A stretch of DNA of 64,000 nt from Bradyrhizobium sp. STM 3843 (lineage in GTDB: Bacteria > Pseudomonadota > Alphaproteobacteria > Rhizobiales > Xanthobacteraceae), in assembly GCF_000239815.1 (NCBI RefSeq), contig NZ_CAFK01000246.1:1-64000 (forward strand), written 5' to 3'. A program made the position numbers and the translations under genes. A model generated the notes under the pieces. That model had not been told where the DNA came from. It saw only the letters and a program-made list of their open reading frames with translations, and made no database searches. Below, in pieces: positions 16,026-26,178 of the stretch; the stretch's first letter is position 1; every line of letters starts with the position of its first letter.

Positions 16026-16275
16026 GCACGACAGCACCCCGCCGCCACTCCCACCTCGCCAGCCCTACCCGCCCGAGCAGCAGGGCGAGGGTTGCCTGAC
16101 CGGGTTGATGGTGCTTGCCGGCCTGGTCCTGATGTTTCCCAGCGCCTGCGTCATCCTCGTGTTTGGCCAGCAGCTAAAGTCCAGCGATTGGACCAGCCCG
16201 ATCGGGCTGATCTTCCTCGGCGCGGCTGCCGCAGGCCTAGCGCTGTTCGTGCTCGCGCTGCGCCGCTGGCGCTGA
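16018..16275 (+). CDS. Small two-helix membrane protein, second of a tandem pair
   Basis: An 85-residue protein: a proline-rich cytoplasmic-type N-terminus (about 1-25), membrane segments at about 27-50 and 60-82, then a basic end LRRWR. It overlaps the preceding gene by eight bases and resembles it in size and in the spacing of GCLTG ... PSAC. It is the last gene of the four-gene overlapping unit that starts at 13653. Function unknown. Confidence 0.68.
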   Translation: MSEHDSTPPPLPPRQPYPPEQQGEGCLTGLMVLAGLVLMFPSACVILVFGQQLKSSDWTSPIGLIFLGAAAAGLALFVLALRRWR

Positions 16276-16588
16276 CGGGCTACGCATGACCTTGGTTCCC
16301 GAGGAGCCAGCTGCTGGGCCGAAATGAACGGCGGCGGCACCGGTACGAATTCGGATCGGAACCGGGACTGATTGTCATTGTTTTTTGGTAGTTTCTGCCT
16401 ATATTGCGCCGCAACGCGTCAGGTTTGCCCGGTCCCTTTGGCCGGGCTTCCTTTTTGGAGGGCGGGACGCCCTCCGCCTTGGACGCGTTTCGCGAGCGCG
16501 CCCCATAGCTAAATGATTGATTTCCCTGTAGGAGCGCGCGCCGCCGGGGACACAGCCCGAGCTTAAGAAAGCTTAAAGAAGCCCGACC
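16276..16588. other. Gene-free leader region of typA
   Basis: This 313-base gap contains a plausible promoter (TTGTTT, 16-base spacer, TATATT around 16376-16405) and two consecutive hairpins: gcccgg/ccgggc (16427-16432 with 16442-16447, followed by ttccttttt) and ggagggcg/cgccctcc (16457-16464 with 16468-16475). If the promoter is right, both hairpins are in the typA leader. I see nothing else in the gap. Confidence 0.5.
16427..16475 (+). promoter_or_regulatory. Two tandem hairpins, terminator-like, in the typA leader
   Basis: The first stem is followed by a T-rich run like an intrinsic terminator; the second follows at once with an 8-bp perfect stem and a three-base loop. They may end the upstream four-gene unit (152 bases after its last stop) or attenuate typA. 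Sequence alone does not decide. Confidence 0.45.
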
Positions 16589-18415
<1,827 letters not shown>

Positions 18416-18476
18416 CGCCCACGGCGTGGGCGCGCCGCGGAAGCGCTGTAGGGCACGGTGGCTCAACTACCACCGT

Positions 18477-18613
18477 CGTCATGCCCCGCCACCCGGTCCG
18501 GCCCTTGGCCGGCCGGATGACAGGCTCCGGCGGGGCATCCAGTAATCCGCAGCCTCTCGGCGTCACACGCTCGTCTCGGAGTACTGGATCACCCGCCTTC
18601 GCGGGTGATGACA
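18477..18613. repeat. Dispersed palindromic repeat, copy 2
   Basis: A 137-bp element beginning cgtcatgccccgcc and ending gcgggtgatgac. Inner pairs include ggccggccgg and ccagta...tactgg, and cacccgccttcgcgggtg. The atccagta ... tactgg(a/g)tcacccgcc layout is shared with the copy at 30400. It lies in the gap between typA and the amine oxidase gene. Confidence 0.7.
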
Positions 18614-18665
18614 CTGATGGGTGGGGCGGCTGCATGGCCGACGGCGAACGAGCTGGAGTCGACTC

Positions 18666-19925
18666 GTGAGTAGTCTCCCCTCCTCCATCGACGTCGCGAT
18701 CATCGGCGCTGGCGCTGCCGGCCTTGGTGCCGGGCATGCGCTGAAGGACTCAGGCCTGTCGTTCATCGTGCTGGAGGCGCGCGACCGGCTCGGCGGCCGC
18801 GCCCACACCGTCATGGCCTCCCCTGAGGTGACGTTCGACCGCGGCTGCGGCTGGCTGCATTCGGCCGACCAGAACTCATTCGTTGCGATCGCCAAAAAGC
18901 TCGGCTTCAAGGTCGACAAGCGCCGCCCGCCCTGGCGCGAGCAGGCCTATGACGCCTGCTTTCCGCGTCCCGAACGCGAAGAATTTTTGACCGCGCTGGA
19001 TGCGTACTACACGCGCAGCGCTGAAGCGGCGGCGGAGGCGGTGAGAACGGGCCATGACGCGCCGGCCAGCGACTATCTGGAGCCGGGCAATCGCTGGAAT
19101 GCGATGATCGACACGATCGCCACCTATGTGAACGGATGCGAGCTCGATCAGACCTCGCTGATCGACAGCGAGGCTTATATCGACAGCGACGTCAACTGGC
19201 GCGTCCGCCGCGGCTATGGTGCACTCGTCGCCGCCTACGGCACATCGATTCCGACGGCGTTCAACTGCAACGTCACCCTGATCGATCACGCGGACACCCG
19301 CCTCCGGATCGAGACCAGCCGCGGCACGCTGACCGTCGACAAGGTCATCATCACCGTGCCGACCAATCTGATCGCGGACGAAGCGCTGCGCTTCTCGCCG
19401 GCGCTGACCGACAAGATCGACGCCGCAGCGGGCCTGCCGCTCGGTGTCAACAACAAGGTGATGCTGGCGCTCGAAGGCTACGACCATCTGCCGAAGGACA
19501 GTGGGCTGCGCGGCATGAACGAGCGCGTCGGCGGCGGCGGCTTCCAGCTGCGCCCGTTCGGCCAGCCCTGCATCGAGGGCTTTTACGGCGGCAGCTTCGC
19601 GCGCGAGCTGGAGGATGCCGGCGACGGCGCTTTGGCCGCGCAGGCGATCGATGAGGTGGTGGCCCTGCTTGGCAACGACGTCCGGGCGAAGCTCAAACCG
19701 CTCGCGGAATCCCGTTGGGCGCATGATCCGTTTGCGCGTGGCGCCTATTCGCACGCCCTGCCGGGCCACGCCGGCAAGCGCGCGGTGCTGGCCTCGCCGG
19801 TCGACGACCGGCTGTTCTTCGCCGGCGAAGCCACCCATCCTCACTTCTTCTCCACCGCCCACGGCGCCCGCGACTCCGGCGAACGCGCCGCGCAAGAAGT
19901 GCTGAGGTCGTTCAAGAGGCCGTAG
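18666..19925 (+). CDS. FAD-dependent amine oxidase (flavin monoamine oxidase family)
   Basis: A 419-residue flavoprotein. The FAD-binding fold starts with IGAGAAGLGAG (about 11-21), followed by EARDRLGGRA and the family's GCGWLHS; the C-terminal FAD motif is FFAGEATHP. It should oxidise a primary or secondary amine to an imine with hydrogen peroxide release; the substrate is unknown. The GTG at 18666 is preferred because GGAG lies seven bases upstream and the conserved fold begins about ten residues later; an in-frame ATG at 18621 overlaps the end of the repeat region. It is followed by a REP-type repeat. Confidence 0.87.
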   Translation: MSSLPSSIDVAIIGAGAAGLGAGHALKDSGLSFIVLEARDRLGGRAHTVMASPEVTFDRGCGWLHSADQNSFVAIAKKLGFKVDKRRPPWREQAYDACFPRPEREEFLTALDAYYTRSAEAAAEAVRTGHDAPASDYLEPGNRWNAMIDTIATYVNGCELDQTSLIDSEAYIDSDVNWRVRRGYGALVAAYGTSIPTAFNCNVTLIDHADTRLRIETSRGTLTVDKVIITVPTNLIADEALRFSPALTDKIDAAAGLPLGVNNKVMLALEGYDHLPKDSGLRGMNERVGGGGFQLRPFGQPCIEGFYGGSFARELEDAGDGALAAQAIDEVVALLGNDVRAKLKPLAESRWAHDPFARGAYSHALPGHAGKRAVLASPVDDRLFFAGEATHPHFFSTAHGARDSGERAAQEVLRSFKRP

Positions 19926-19934
19926 CTTTCTCCT

Positions 19935-20019
19935 CGTCATTCCGGGGCAGCCGCGTTAGCGGCTGAACCCGGAATCTCGAGATTCCGGGTCTGGTCCTTC
20001 GGACCATCCCGGAATGACG
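19935..20019. repeat. Dispersed palindromic repeat, copy 3 (subtype with ggaatctcgagattcc)
   Basis: It starts cgtcattccggggc and ends cccggaatgacg, with the 16-base palindrome ggaatctcgagattcc at 19971-19986 and small inner hairpins. The element at 63636-63740 has the same ends and the same central palindrome. Confidence 0.75.
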
Positions 20020-20027
20020 TGCCCTGA

Positions 20028-20912
20028 TCAGCCCACCTCACCCGCCATCCGCAGAAATTCCCGCATCGCCTGGGTCTGGTGATGCTCCTTGTGGCGCAGG
20101 CTGAAGAAATGCCGCCGGGGCAGTGGGAGGTCGGCCACAGCCAGCAGGCCAGCCTTCAAGGCGCGGATGACGACAAGGCGGGAGATCACGGTGACACCCG
20201 CGCCGGCCTCGACCGCGCCGCGGACGGCCTCATTGGACGGCAGATCGAAGGCGACATCGAGTTCGGCAGGATCGACACCGAGCTGTCTGAGCGCCGCCTC
20301 GAACACCGACCGCGTGCCGGATCCCGCCTCGCGCAGCACCCAGCGCGCCGACCTCAGATCGCTGGCCGTGACCGATGACGCCCGGCAGAGCGGATGACCT
20401 GGCGGGGTGACCAGCACCAGCTCATCCTCGGCCACGGGGGTCGCTGCGAGCGCGGGATCGTCGACGTGGCCTTCGACGAAGCCAAGGTCAGCCGAGCCTT
20501 CGCGCACATCAGCCGCGACCTGCTCGGTGTTGCCGATCGACAGCGACAGCGTAATCGCCGGATGCGCGGCATTGAACTTGTGAATGAAAGCCGGCAGCCA
20601 ATAGCCGGCGATGGTCTGGCTCGCAGCCAGCGCAAGCGAGCCGCGCTTGAGGCCTGCGAGATCATCGAGCACGGTCTCCGCGCTGACGACGCGGGCAAGA
20701 ATGCTTTTGGCTTCGACGAGAAACGCCTTGCCGGCGGCGGTAAGCACGATCCGGCGACCGACGCGATCGAACAATCTGGTCTGATAGCGCGCTTCGAGCG
20801 CGGCCACCGCCGCTGACGTCGCCGACTGGGTCAGGTTCAGGTCGCGCGCGGCCTGCGTGACATGCTCGCGGGTCGCGACGGCAACGAAGATCCTGAGCTG
20901 CTCGAGCGTCAT
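20028..20912 (-). CDS. LysR-family transcriptional regulator (YeiE-like)
   Basis: A 294-residue regulator: winged helix at the N-terminus (TLEQLRIFVAVATREHVTQA, then LNLTQSATSAAVAALE) and a substrate-binding domain from about residue 90 (GSLALAASQTIAGYWLP). The binding domain resembles CysB/YeiE-type proteins. It lies six bases downstream of a YeiH-type exporter gene on the same strand, a pairing like yeiE/yeiH of enteric bacteria, so it probably controls that exporter. A palindromic site upstream of the exporter (22072-22104) is a candidate target. Confidence 0.9.
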   Translation of the reverse strand: MTLEQLRIFVAVATREHVTQAARDLNLTQSATSAAVAALEARYQTRLFDRVGRRIVLTAAGKAFLVEAKSILARVVSAETVLDDLAGLKRGSLALAASQTIAGYWLPAFIHKFNAAHPAITLSLSIGNTEQVAADVREGSADLGFVEGHVDDPALAATPVAEDELVLVTPPGHPLCRASSVTASDLRSARWVLREAGSGTRSVFEAALRQLGVDPAELDVAFDLPSNEAVRGAVEAGAGVTVISRLVVIRALKAGLLAVADLPLPRRHFFSLRHKEHHQTQAMREFLRMAGEVG

Positions 20913-20918
20913 GTCGCC

Positions 20919-21992
20919 CTATGTTGTGAGCTTCACCAGCGCCAGGCTGAAGCTTGCGATGAAGAGGAAGGCGAGCAGGCCGAGCGTGAGCGGCCGCAGT
21001 CCCTTGGCTTTCAGCTTGGCGAAATCGGTCTCCAGCCCCATCGCGGCGAGCGCCATCGACAGCAGGAAAGTGGTCGCGGTCACGATCATTGTTCGGACGT
21101 CAGCGGGAATGGTGATGATGCTGTTGACGCCCACCAACGCAACAAAGCCCAGGACGAACCACGGCAGCGGCGCTTTCGCGCCGGCATGACCATGACCGCC
21201 GTGCCGCGCACGTCGCGCGGCCAACACGCCGAGCGTGATCACGACCGGAGCCAGCAGCATCACGCGAGCGAGCTTGGCGACAGTGCCGAACTCGCCGGCC
21301 TGCTGCCCCTGCTGGAAGGCGGCCGCGACCACCTGCGCGATCTCGTGGATCGACGCGCCGCTCCACAGTCCGTAGTCATGCGCATCGAGGTGCAACAACG
21401 CAGGCAGCAGCGGATAGCTGAACATCGCGACCGACCCGAACACGGTCACGCACGCCACGGCATAGGCGACGTCCTCGTCAGGTGCACGGGTGACCGTGTT
21501 GGTGGCAATGACCGCAGACGCGCCGCAGATCGAGGTGCCAGCCGCGATCAGCTCGGTCAGCTTGCGCTCGACCCCGAGCAGCCGACCCATCCACACGGTG
21601 AACAGGAAGGTGCCGGTCAGGCTGAGCGCGATCACCGCAAGCCCGCGCGCGCCGACCTCGACGACCTGCTCTGCGGTCAGCTGCAAGCCGAGCAGCACGA
21701 TGGCAAGCCGCAGCACCCGCCGCAGCGAGAAGGTCACGCCGGCTTTGGCCCGGTGAGGGGTGCCAATCAGGTTATGAAAGGCCATGCCGCTGACGATGGC
21801 GAGGATCATCGGACTGAACACGGCGAGCCCCGGCAACTGCCGCAAGCCGAAACCGGCGCCGGCGATCGCGGCTGACAGCAACAGACCGGGCAACAGCTCC
21901 GGCACGCCATGCCGGACCGAAACAGAAACGGGATGATGATGGGGGACGATGGCGGATGCATCGGCAGCCAGGTCAGGCGAAGGGGCGGTCAT
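20919..21992 (-). CDS. YeiH/YadS-family (UPF0324) putative anion exporter
   Basis: A 357-residue protein with about ten membrane segments. Hallmark stretches include LRLAIVLLGLQLT, AAGTSICGASAVIA and GASIHEIAQVVAA, the last two typical of the UPF0324 family. Members are annotated as putative sulfate or sulfite exporters; direct proof is limited. The N-terminus contains a short histidine stretch. The ATG at 21992 follows GGGAG nine bases upstream; the frame opens at a TTG five codons earlier but that is less likely. It forms a two-gene unit with the LysR gene. Confidence 0.87.
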   Translation of the reverse strand: MTAPSPDLAADASAIVPHHHPVSVSVRHGVPELLPGLLLSAAIAGAGFGLRQLPGLAVFSPMILAIVSGMAFHNLIGTPHRAKAGVTFSLRRVLRLAIVLLGLQLTAEQVVEVGARGLAVIALSLTGTFLFTVWMGRLLGVERKLTELIAAGTSICGASAVIATNTVTRAPDEDVAYAVACVTVFGSVAMFSYPLLPALLHLDAHDYGLWSGASIHEIAQVVAAAFQQGQQAGEFGTVAKLARVMLLAPVVITLGVLAARRARHGGHGHAGAKAPLPWFVLGFVALVGVNSIITIPADVRTMIVTATTFLLSMALAAMGLETDFAKLKAKGLRPLTLGLLAFLFIASFSLALVKLTT

Positions 21993-22071
21993 GAAACAAT
22001 CTCCCAAACCGGAGTTCGGAGGGAGAATTTCATCCTCAAATCAATCGATCCAACGCATTATAATGCACAAA

Positions 22072-22104
22072 TCGTTCGATTGAAACGATCAATTATTCGA
22101 ACGA
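22072..22104 (-). promoter_or_regulatory. Candidate LysR operator upstream of the exporter gene
   Basis: Outer arms tcgttcga (22072-22079) and tcgaacga (22097-22104) are perfect reverse complements; inside, attga and tcaat form a second pair. A palindromic gcattataatgc (22055-22066) containing a TATAAT-like -10 follows toward the gene. This nested symmetry fits a LysR dimer-of-dimers site, but the regulator's motif is not known. Confidence 0.45.
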
Positions 22105-22150
22105 CGCGGTAACGCAAGCCTTACTGTCGTCCCGGCGACCACGATAGAGG

Positions 22151-22561
22151 TCACTCCAGCACCCGTTTCCGCAGCTCCGCATCCGGCACGAAGCAGGACT
22201 CGTACTTGCCGAAGATGCGGTAGCGGTTGCGCGCGACCAGGCCATAGACCATGTCGCGCAGTGGCTTCGGCACCGCGAACAGCGTGCGCGTCCAGCCCCA
22301 GCCCGGCAGGTTCGAGAGCACCGTCAGCGCCGCATCGGATTTCAGATGCGCCTTGCCGCCATGCACGACGGCATTGGTGTCGGGATCACGGGGATCGATG
22401 CCGAACGCCCGCGCCAGCTGTGTGCCGTAAGCCGACTGGATCGGCGTGAAGCGGAAACGCTTGTCGCGATCGCGCGCGATCACGAACTGCACCCAGCGCG
22501 AGCAGAACACGCAGACGCCGTCGTAGAGGATCACGTCATTGTCGGGCCATTGCGTCATCAT
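22151..22561 (-). CDS. DCC-family thiol-disulfide oxidoreductase
   Basis: A 136-residue protein of the DCC family (DUF393): VILYDGVCVFCSRWV places the D14-x2-C17-x2-C20 motif near the N-terminus. Family members have a thioredoxin-like fold; a redox role is presumed. The start ATG overlaps the stop of the upstream SDR-DoxX gene by four bases (ATGA). It is the last gene of a minus-strand unit with the hydrolase, DUF2269 and SDR-DoxX genes, a setting suggesting membrane redox or respiratory maintenance. Confidence 0.88.
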   Translation of the reverse strand: MMTQWPDNDVILYDGVCVFCSRWVQFVIARDRDKRFRFTPIQSAYGTQLARAFGIDPRDPDTNAVVHGGKAHLKSDAALTVLSNLPGWGWTRTLFAVPKPLRDMVYGLVARNRYRIFGKYESCFVPDAELRKRVLE

Positions 22562-23898
22562 CTGTTGTCCAAGGTCGATAGCGCGACCAGCATCAGCACG
22601 ATCGCGGGCCCGGTCTTGACCAGCGCGCCCAGCGGCTCGAGCCAGAGATCTGGCGTGAAAATGGCGCAGCCGATCAGGTAGCCGAGCGAGACCACGATGC
22701 CGGCAACAAGGCCGAACGCCGCCGTGCGGCGAACCGCAATCAACAGGCCGATACTGATGTCCATCATGCTGGTGATAGCCGCAAAAGGCGTCGCAATCGC
22801 GTCCGGCCAGCCGCGGCTGGTCAGGATCGCAGTCGTCGCCGGGAACGAGATCAGGAGCGCAATGACGCCGGAGGCGACCCAGAACAGCGAAAGGCTGGCG
22901 ATTGTCAGCGCCTTGATCAGGTACAGCCGCGCGAACCATTTGTCCTGAATGCTGGCGCCATGGGCGCCAATGGTGTCGTCGATCGCCTTCGGCACAATAC
23001 CGGTCGCGGCCATCCAGGCTTGCGGATCGCCGTTCACGCCGCGCCGCAATTCGGCCAGCGCCGTCGATCGCAGCGGCGACATCCAGCCGAGATAGCTGAC
23101 GCAATCGCCGAGCCGCGCGCCGACATCGAGCAGCATACGCGGCAGCGCGATCCGCCGCAGCCTGCTAGTGCCGAGCGCGATCCGGAATCGTTCGATCACG
23201 CCGGCGATCGTGACCGGTTGAGGCTGCATCAGATCCCAATTCACCGCGCGGGTCGCATCCTCGTCCAGGGGACGCGCCGCGAGCCAGGCAATCGTCACCG
23301 CGATATCCTCGACCGCGACCGGTTGGAACGGCGTTGCGCGGTCTTTGTCCGGCAGTTCAAACGGCAGCGCGGCGAGCGCGCGCACCATCGCGCTGCCGCC
23401 ATAGGCGCTCGGTGCGATCACGAAGCCGGAACGCAGGATCGCATGCGCGACACCTGACGCCGCGATCAAGCGCTCCGCCTCGCGCTTGGTGGTGGAGAAC
23501 GCGGTGCGGTCGTCATCCGCGCTGCCCGGAATCGAGATGTGGATCAGGCGCACCGCGCGTTCGGAGCGCGCGATCGCCGCCAGCAGGCGCGCGACGAACT
23601 CGCAGTGCACGGCACCGGTGTCGCTGCTAGGGGCGTCCTGCAGCACGCCCAGGCAATTCACGACCACGCCGATGTCGTGGGCGACGAGCAGCCCAGCCAT
23701 CGCGGAGGCATCGAGCGATAGGATTGGCACCTGCAGATCGAGCGGCGAGACACGCTGCGACGCCGAGAACTTCCGCGCGGCACCGACGACATGGAAGCCG
23801 CGCCGACGCAGATCGTCGGTAACAAAGCGCCCGATCAGGCCGGAGGCGCCGAGCACGAGGATGCGGGGGTTTGGCGTGACGCTCATCGCTACCAGCAT
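22558..23898 (-). CDS. SDR-family NAD(P)-binding protein fused to a C-terminal DoxX-like membrane domain
   Basis: About 446 residues in two parts. Residues 1-300 are an atypical short-chain dehydrogenase fold with the glycine motif LGASGLIGRFV and an STTKREAE segment where the usual Y-x3-K would lie. Residues about 320-446 form four membrane helices of the DoxX type. The fusion would fix an NAD(P)-binding domain to the cytoplasmic membrane. The ATG at 23898 shares one base with the stop of the DUF2269 gene (TGATG), indicating coupling. Substrate unknown; such proteins are often called NAD-dependent epimerase/dehydratase. Confidence 0.85.
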   Translation of the reverse strand: MLVAMSVTPNPRILVLGASGLIGRFVTDDLRRRGFHVVGAARKFSASQRVSPLDLQVPILSLDASAMAGLLVAHDIGVVVNCLGVLQDAPSSDTGAVHCEFVARLLAAIARSERAVRLIHISIPGSADDDRTAFSTTKREAERLIAASGVAHAILRSGFVIAPSAYGGSAMVRALAALPFELPDKDRATPFQPVAVEDIAVTIAWLAARPLDEDATRAVNWDLMQPQPVTIAGVIERFRIALGTSRLRRIALPRMLLDVGARLGDCVSYLGWMSPLRSTALAELRRGVNGDPQAWMAATGIVPKAIDDTIGAHGASIQDKWFARLYLIKALTIASLSLFWVASGVIALLISFPATTAILTSRGWPDAIATPFAAITSMMDISIGLLIAVRRTAAFGLVAGIVVSLGYLIGCAIFTPDLWLEPLGALVKTGPAIVLMLVALSTLDNR

Positions 23899-24365
23899 CA
23901 AAATGGCTTCGCGATCATCAGCCAGAGAATGGCCATGACCGAGCCGAAGCCGGGAATGCCGCAGAGAAACCAGCGGCGGAACACCGTGAAATAGCGCGCT
24001 GGCAGCGGCATCGATTCCGCTTCGGCCTTGCGCGCGAGATCGCGTAGCTCGATCTGCATGAAGATCACGGGCACCCAGAACAATCCGGCGATCGCATACA
24101 GCAGGAGCGATGTAATCAGCCAGCGCTCTTCAAGGCTGGTCGAGCTCAGCCACATCAACAGACCTCCGCTGACCGGCTGCAGCAGCACCGCCGACAACGT
24201 GAACAGCATGTCCGCGGTCACCACCACGCCGGCGCTGCGCGCGATGAAGGCAGGCTCACCGCTGCGATGCGCCATCAGCATGAAGAACGCGATACCCGTC
24301 CCGGTGCCGAGAATGACGATGGCACCAAGCACGTGCAGATATTTGACCAGGAAATACAGCGTCAT
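23898..24365 (-). CDS. DUF2269-family integral membrane protein
   Basis: A 155-residue protein with four membrane helices: about 5-28, 45-70, 82-105 and 128-152. The start LYFLVKYLHVLGAIVILGTG with its helix-embedded histidine is typical of DUF2269. Conserved histidines in such helices suggest a cofactor or redox contact, which is inference. It is 10 bases downstream of the hydrolase gene and overlaps the SDR-DoxX gene, so it belongs to the same unit. Confidence 0.85.
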   Translation of the reverse strand: MTLYFLVKYLHVLGAIVILGTGTGIAFFMLMAHRSGEPAFIARSAGVVVTADMLFTLSAVLLQPVSGGLLMWLSSTSLEERWLITSLLLYAIAGLFWVPVIFMQIELRDLARKAEAESMPLPARYFTVFRRWFLCGIPGFGSVMAILWLMIAKPF

Positions 24366-24375
24366 CGTGGCTCGA

Positions 24376-25275
24376 TCATCTGACTTGACCGGTGTCGCGC
24401 GTCACGGCCGTGCCGCGCTTGAGCGCGCGGTCCAGCGCATAGGCCGCCAGCGCCACGCCATCCTCATGCTCGACCAGCCAGTGTCCGTCCTCGCCTGCGG
24501 CCGGCAGTATCGAGAATGTCACCTTGCCGCCACCGTCCTTGAACGCCTCGGCCAGCTGGCCCGAAAATGCCGGCGGGAAATAGCTGTCATTGGCCGCCGC
24601 GAGCCAGGTCACTGGCACCCGCGCGTGCCGGCCGAATTCGCGTGCCGCTTCGACCAGCCGCTCGGGCGAGCAGAAGCGTCCGGCGACATCATCGGCGTGA
24701 CCGCCGCGGCCCGGTGCGAACACGACGATCGCGGCAAGGATTTTCGGATCCCGCCCGGTCAGGGCCAGTGCGCCCCAGCCGCCGGCGGAATGGCCGATGA
24801 TCACGGCGCCCTCCTTGCGCACGAAATCCTGATCTCGCACGAACGTGAGCGCGCGCCAGATCTGCGCTGCCGTGGCGCGGCCGGAGTTGAGATAGTCGGC
24901 CTCCTCGCAGCCGCCCTGGTCCTCGAGATACGCCCCGCCGGTCGCGCCATGGCCAAGCCGCTCCGGCACCAGCACGGCGAAGCCGCGCGCCACGAGCAAC
25001 GCCGCCAACGCATGATAGTCCGGCTGCGGCATCTGGGCGCGGCGCAGGGCATTCTGTGTCGAGGCATGGGCCACGACCGCGAGCCGAAACGGCCCGGCGC
25101 CGGCAGGCCTGTAGAGCAGCGCCAAAGCCGGCCGCGCCGGATCTTGTGACGGAATCCGCCAGACCTGTGCGCCGGCCGGGCCATCACCGACCGGGCCGAA
25201 CGCCTGTGCGCGCGCGACCGATCCCAGCGGCATCAGCAGCGCCGGCAGCAACAAAAAGCCATAGGCGAAGTGCAT
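24376..25275 (-). CDS. Exported alpha/beta hydrolase (dienelactone-hydrolase-like)
   Basis: A 299-residue protein with a signal peptide (about 1-23, ending ARAQA). The nucleophile elbow GHSAGG puts the serine at 163; a histidine near the C-terminus (EDGHWLVEH) completes the likely triad. Cysteines C123 and C207 could form a disulfide in the periplasm. The substrate is unknown; esterase or lipase-like activity is expected. It is the first gene of the minus-strand unit continuing through DUF2269, SDR-DoxX and DCC. Confidence 0.82.
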   Translation of the reverse strand: MHFAYGFLLLPALLMPLGSVARAQAFGPVGDGPAGAQVWRIPSQDPARPALALLYRPAGAGPFRLAVVAHASTQNALRRAQMPQPDYHALAALLVARGFAVLVPERLGHGATGGAYLEDQGGCEEADYLNSGRATAAQIWRALTFVRDQDFVRKEGAVIIGHSAGGWGALALTGRDPKILAAIVVFAPGRGGHADDVAGRFCSPERLVEAAREFGRHARVPVTWLAAANDSYFPPAFSGQLAEAFKDGGGKVTFSILPAAGEDGHWLVEHEDGVALAAYALDRALKRGTAVTRDTGQVR

Positions 25276-25510
25276 CGCGTGTCCGGAAAGTTAGCCACTC
25301 TGTGGAGCTTAGCCGAACCGCGACCGAATCAGGCCGGCTTTTGCCGACCTCGGCAACGACGACAGCGCGACCATCGTCGCCCGCTCCGGTGTTGCCGAAT
25401 TGTCCCCTTTCGGCACAGCTTTCTTACCCTGTGATGCAGAAAATCCACAGGTTAACCGATCTTTAACGTTGGACCTTGAAGCGGCGCCGCCGACTTGCTT
25501 TGATCCCGCC

Positions 25511-26020
25511 ATGAGCACAACCCTGATCGAAGTCCGTCCGGCCAAGGCTGCAGATGCGGCGGCGGTGGCGTCTGCCCATGACGAAGCCTGGCGCTCCGCC
25601 TATCAGGGCATCATTCCCGGCGCCGAGCTGGAAAAGCTGATCAATCGCCGCGGCCCGCATTGGTGGGACAGCGCGATCCGCAAGGGCAGCCGGGTCAGCG
25701 TGCTGGTGTTCAACGACAAGATCGCAGGTTACGCCAATTACGGCCGCAATCGCGCCCGCAGCCTGCATTTTGACGGCGAGATCTACGAGCTCTATCTGCG
25801 ACCGGAATTTCAGGGGCTGGGGTTCGGTCGCCGGCTCTTCACGGCAGCCAAGCGCGACCTCGCGCAAAGCGGCCTGAAGAGCATGGTGGTGTGGGCGTTG
25901 TCCGACAACGACCCCGCCACTGAGTTTTACCGCACGTTGGGCGGTCGCATGGTGGCGCGCTCCTCCGAGCGATTCGGGCCGAAGTCGCTCGACAAGGTCG
26001 CCTTCGCCTGGACCAATTAA
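25511..26020 (+). CDS. GNAT-family N-acetyltransferase
   Basis: A 169-residue acetyltransferase. The acetyl-CoA-binding motif is LRPEFQGLGFGRRLF (motif A, Q/R-x-x-G-x-G/R) and the C-terminal part has ALSDNDPATEFYRTLGGR. The substrate could be a small amine or a protein N-terminus. The open frame extends 111 bases upstream, but the ATG at 25511 starts the fold at MSTTLIEVRPA. It is transcribed divergently from the hydrolase unit. Confidence 0.88.
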   Translation: MSTTLIEVRPAKAADAAAVASAHDEAWRSAYQGIIPGAELEKLINRRGPHWWDSAIRKGSRVSVLVFNDKIAGYANYGRNRARSLHFDGEIYELYLRPEFQGLGFGRRLFTAAKRDLAQSGLKSMVVWALSDNDPATEFYRTLGGRMVARSSERFGPKSLDKVAFAWTN

Positions 26021-26178
26021 GCCTAAACGCGATTGCCGAACTGGACGCATCGTCTGGCGTTGAAGTAGTTATTGCAGAGCCGCAAATTTTTTGCGACTGC
26101 GAATGAGTGCGTTTATGCTTTGAACGCCTCACCTTCACGTCTCCAGTCTTCAGGTTTCCAGTCCAAACGGAGTCCCCC

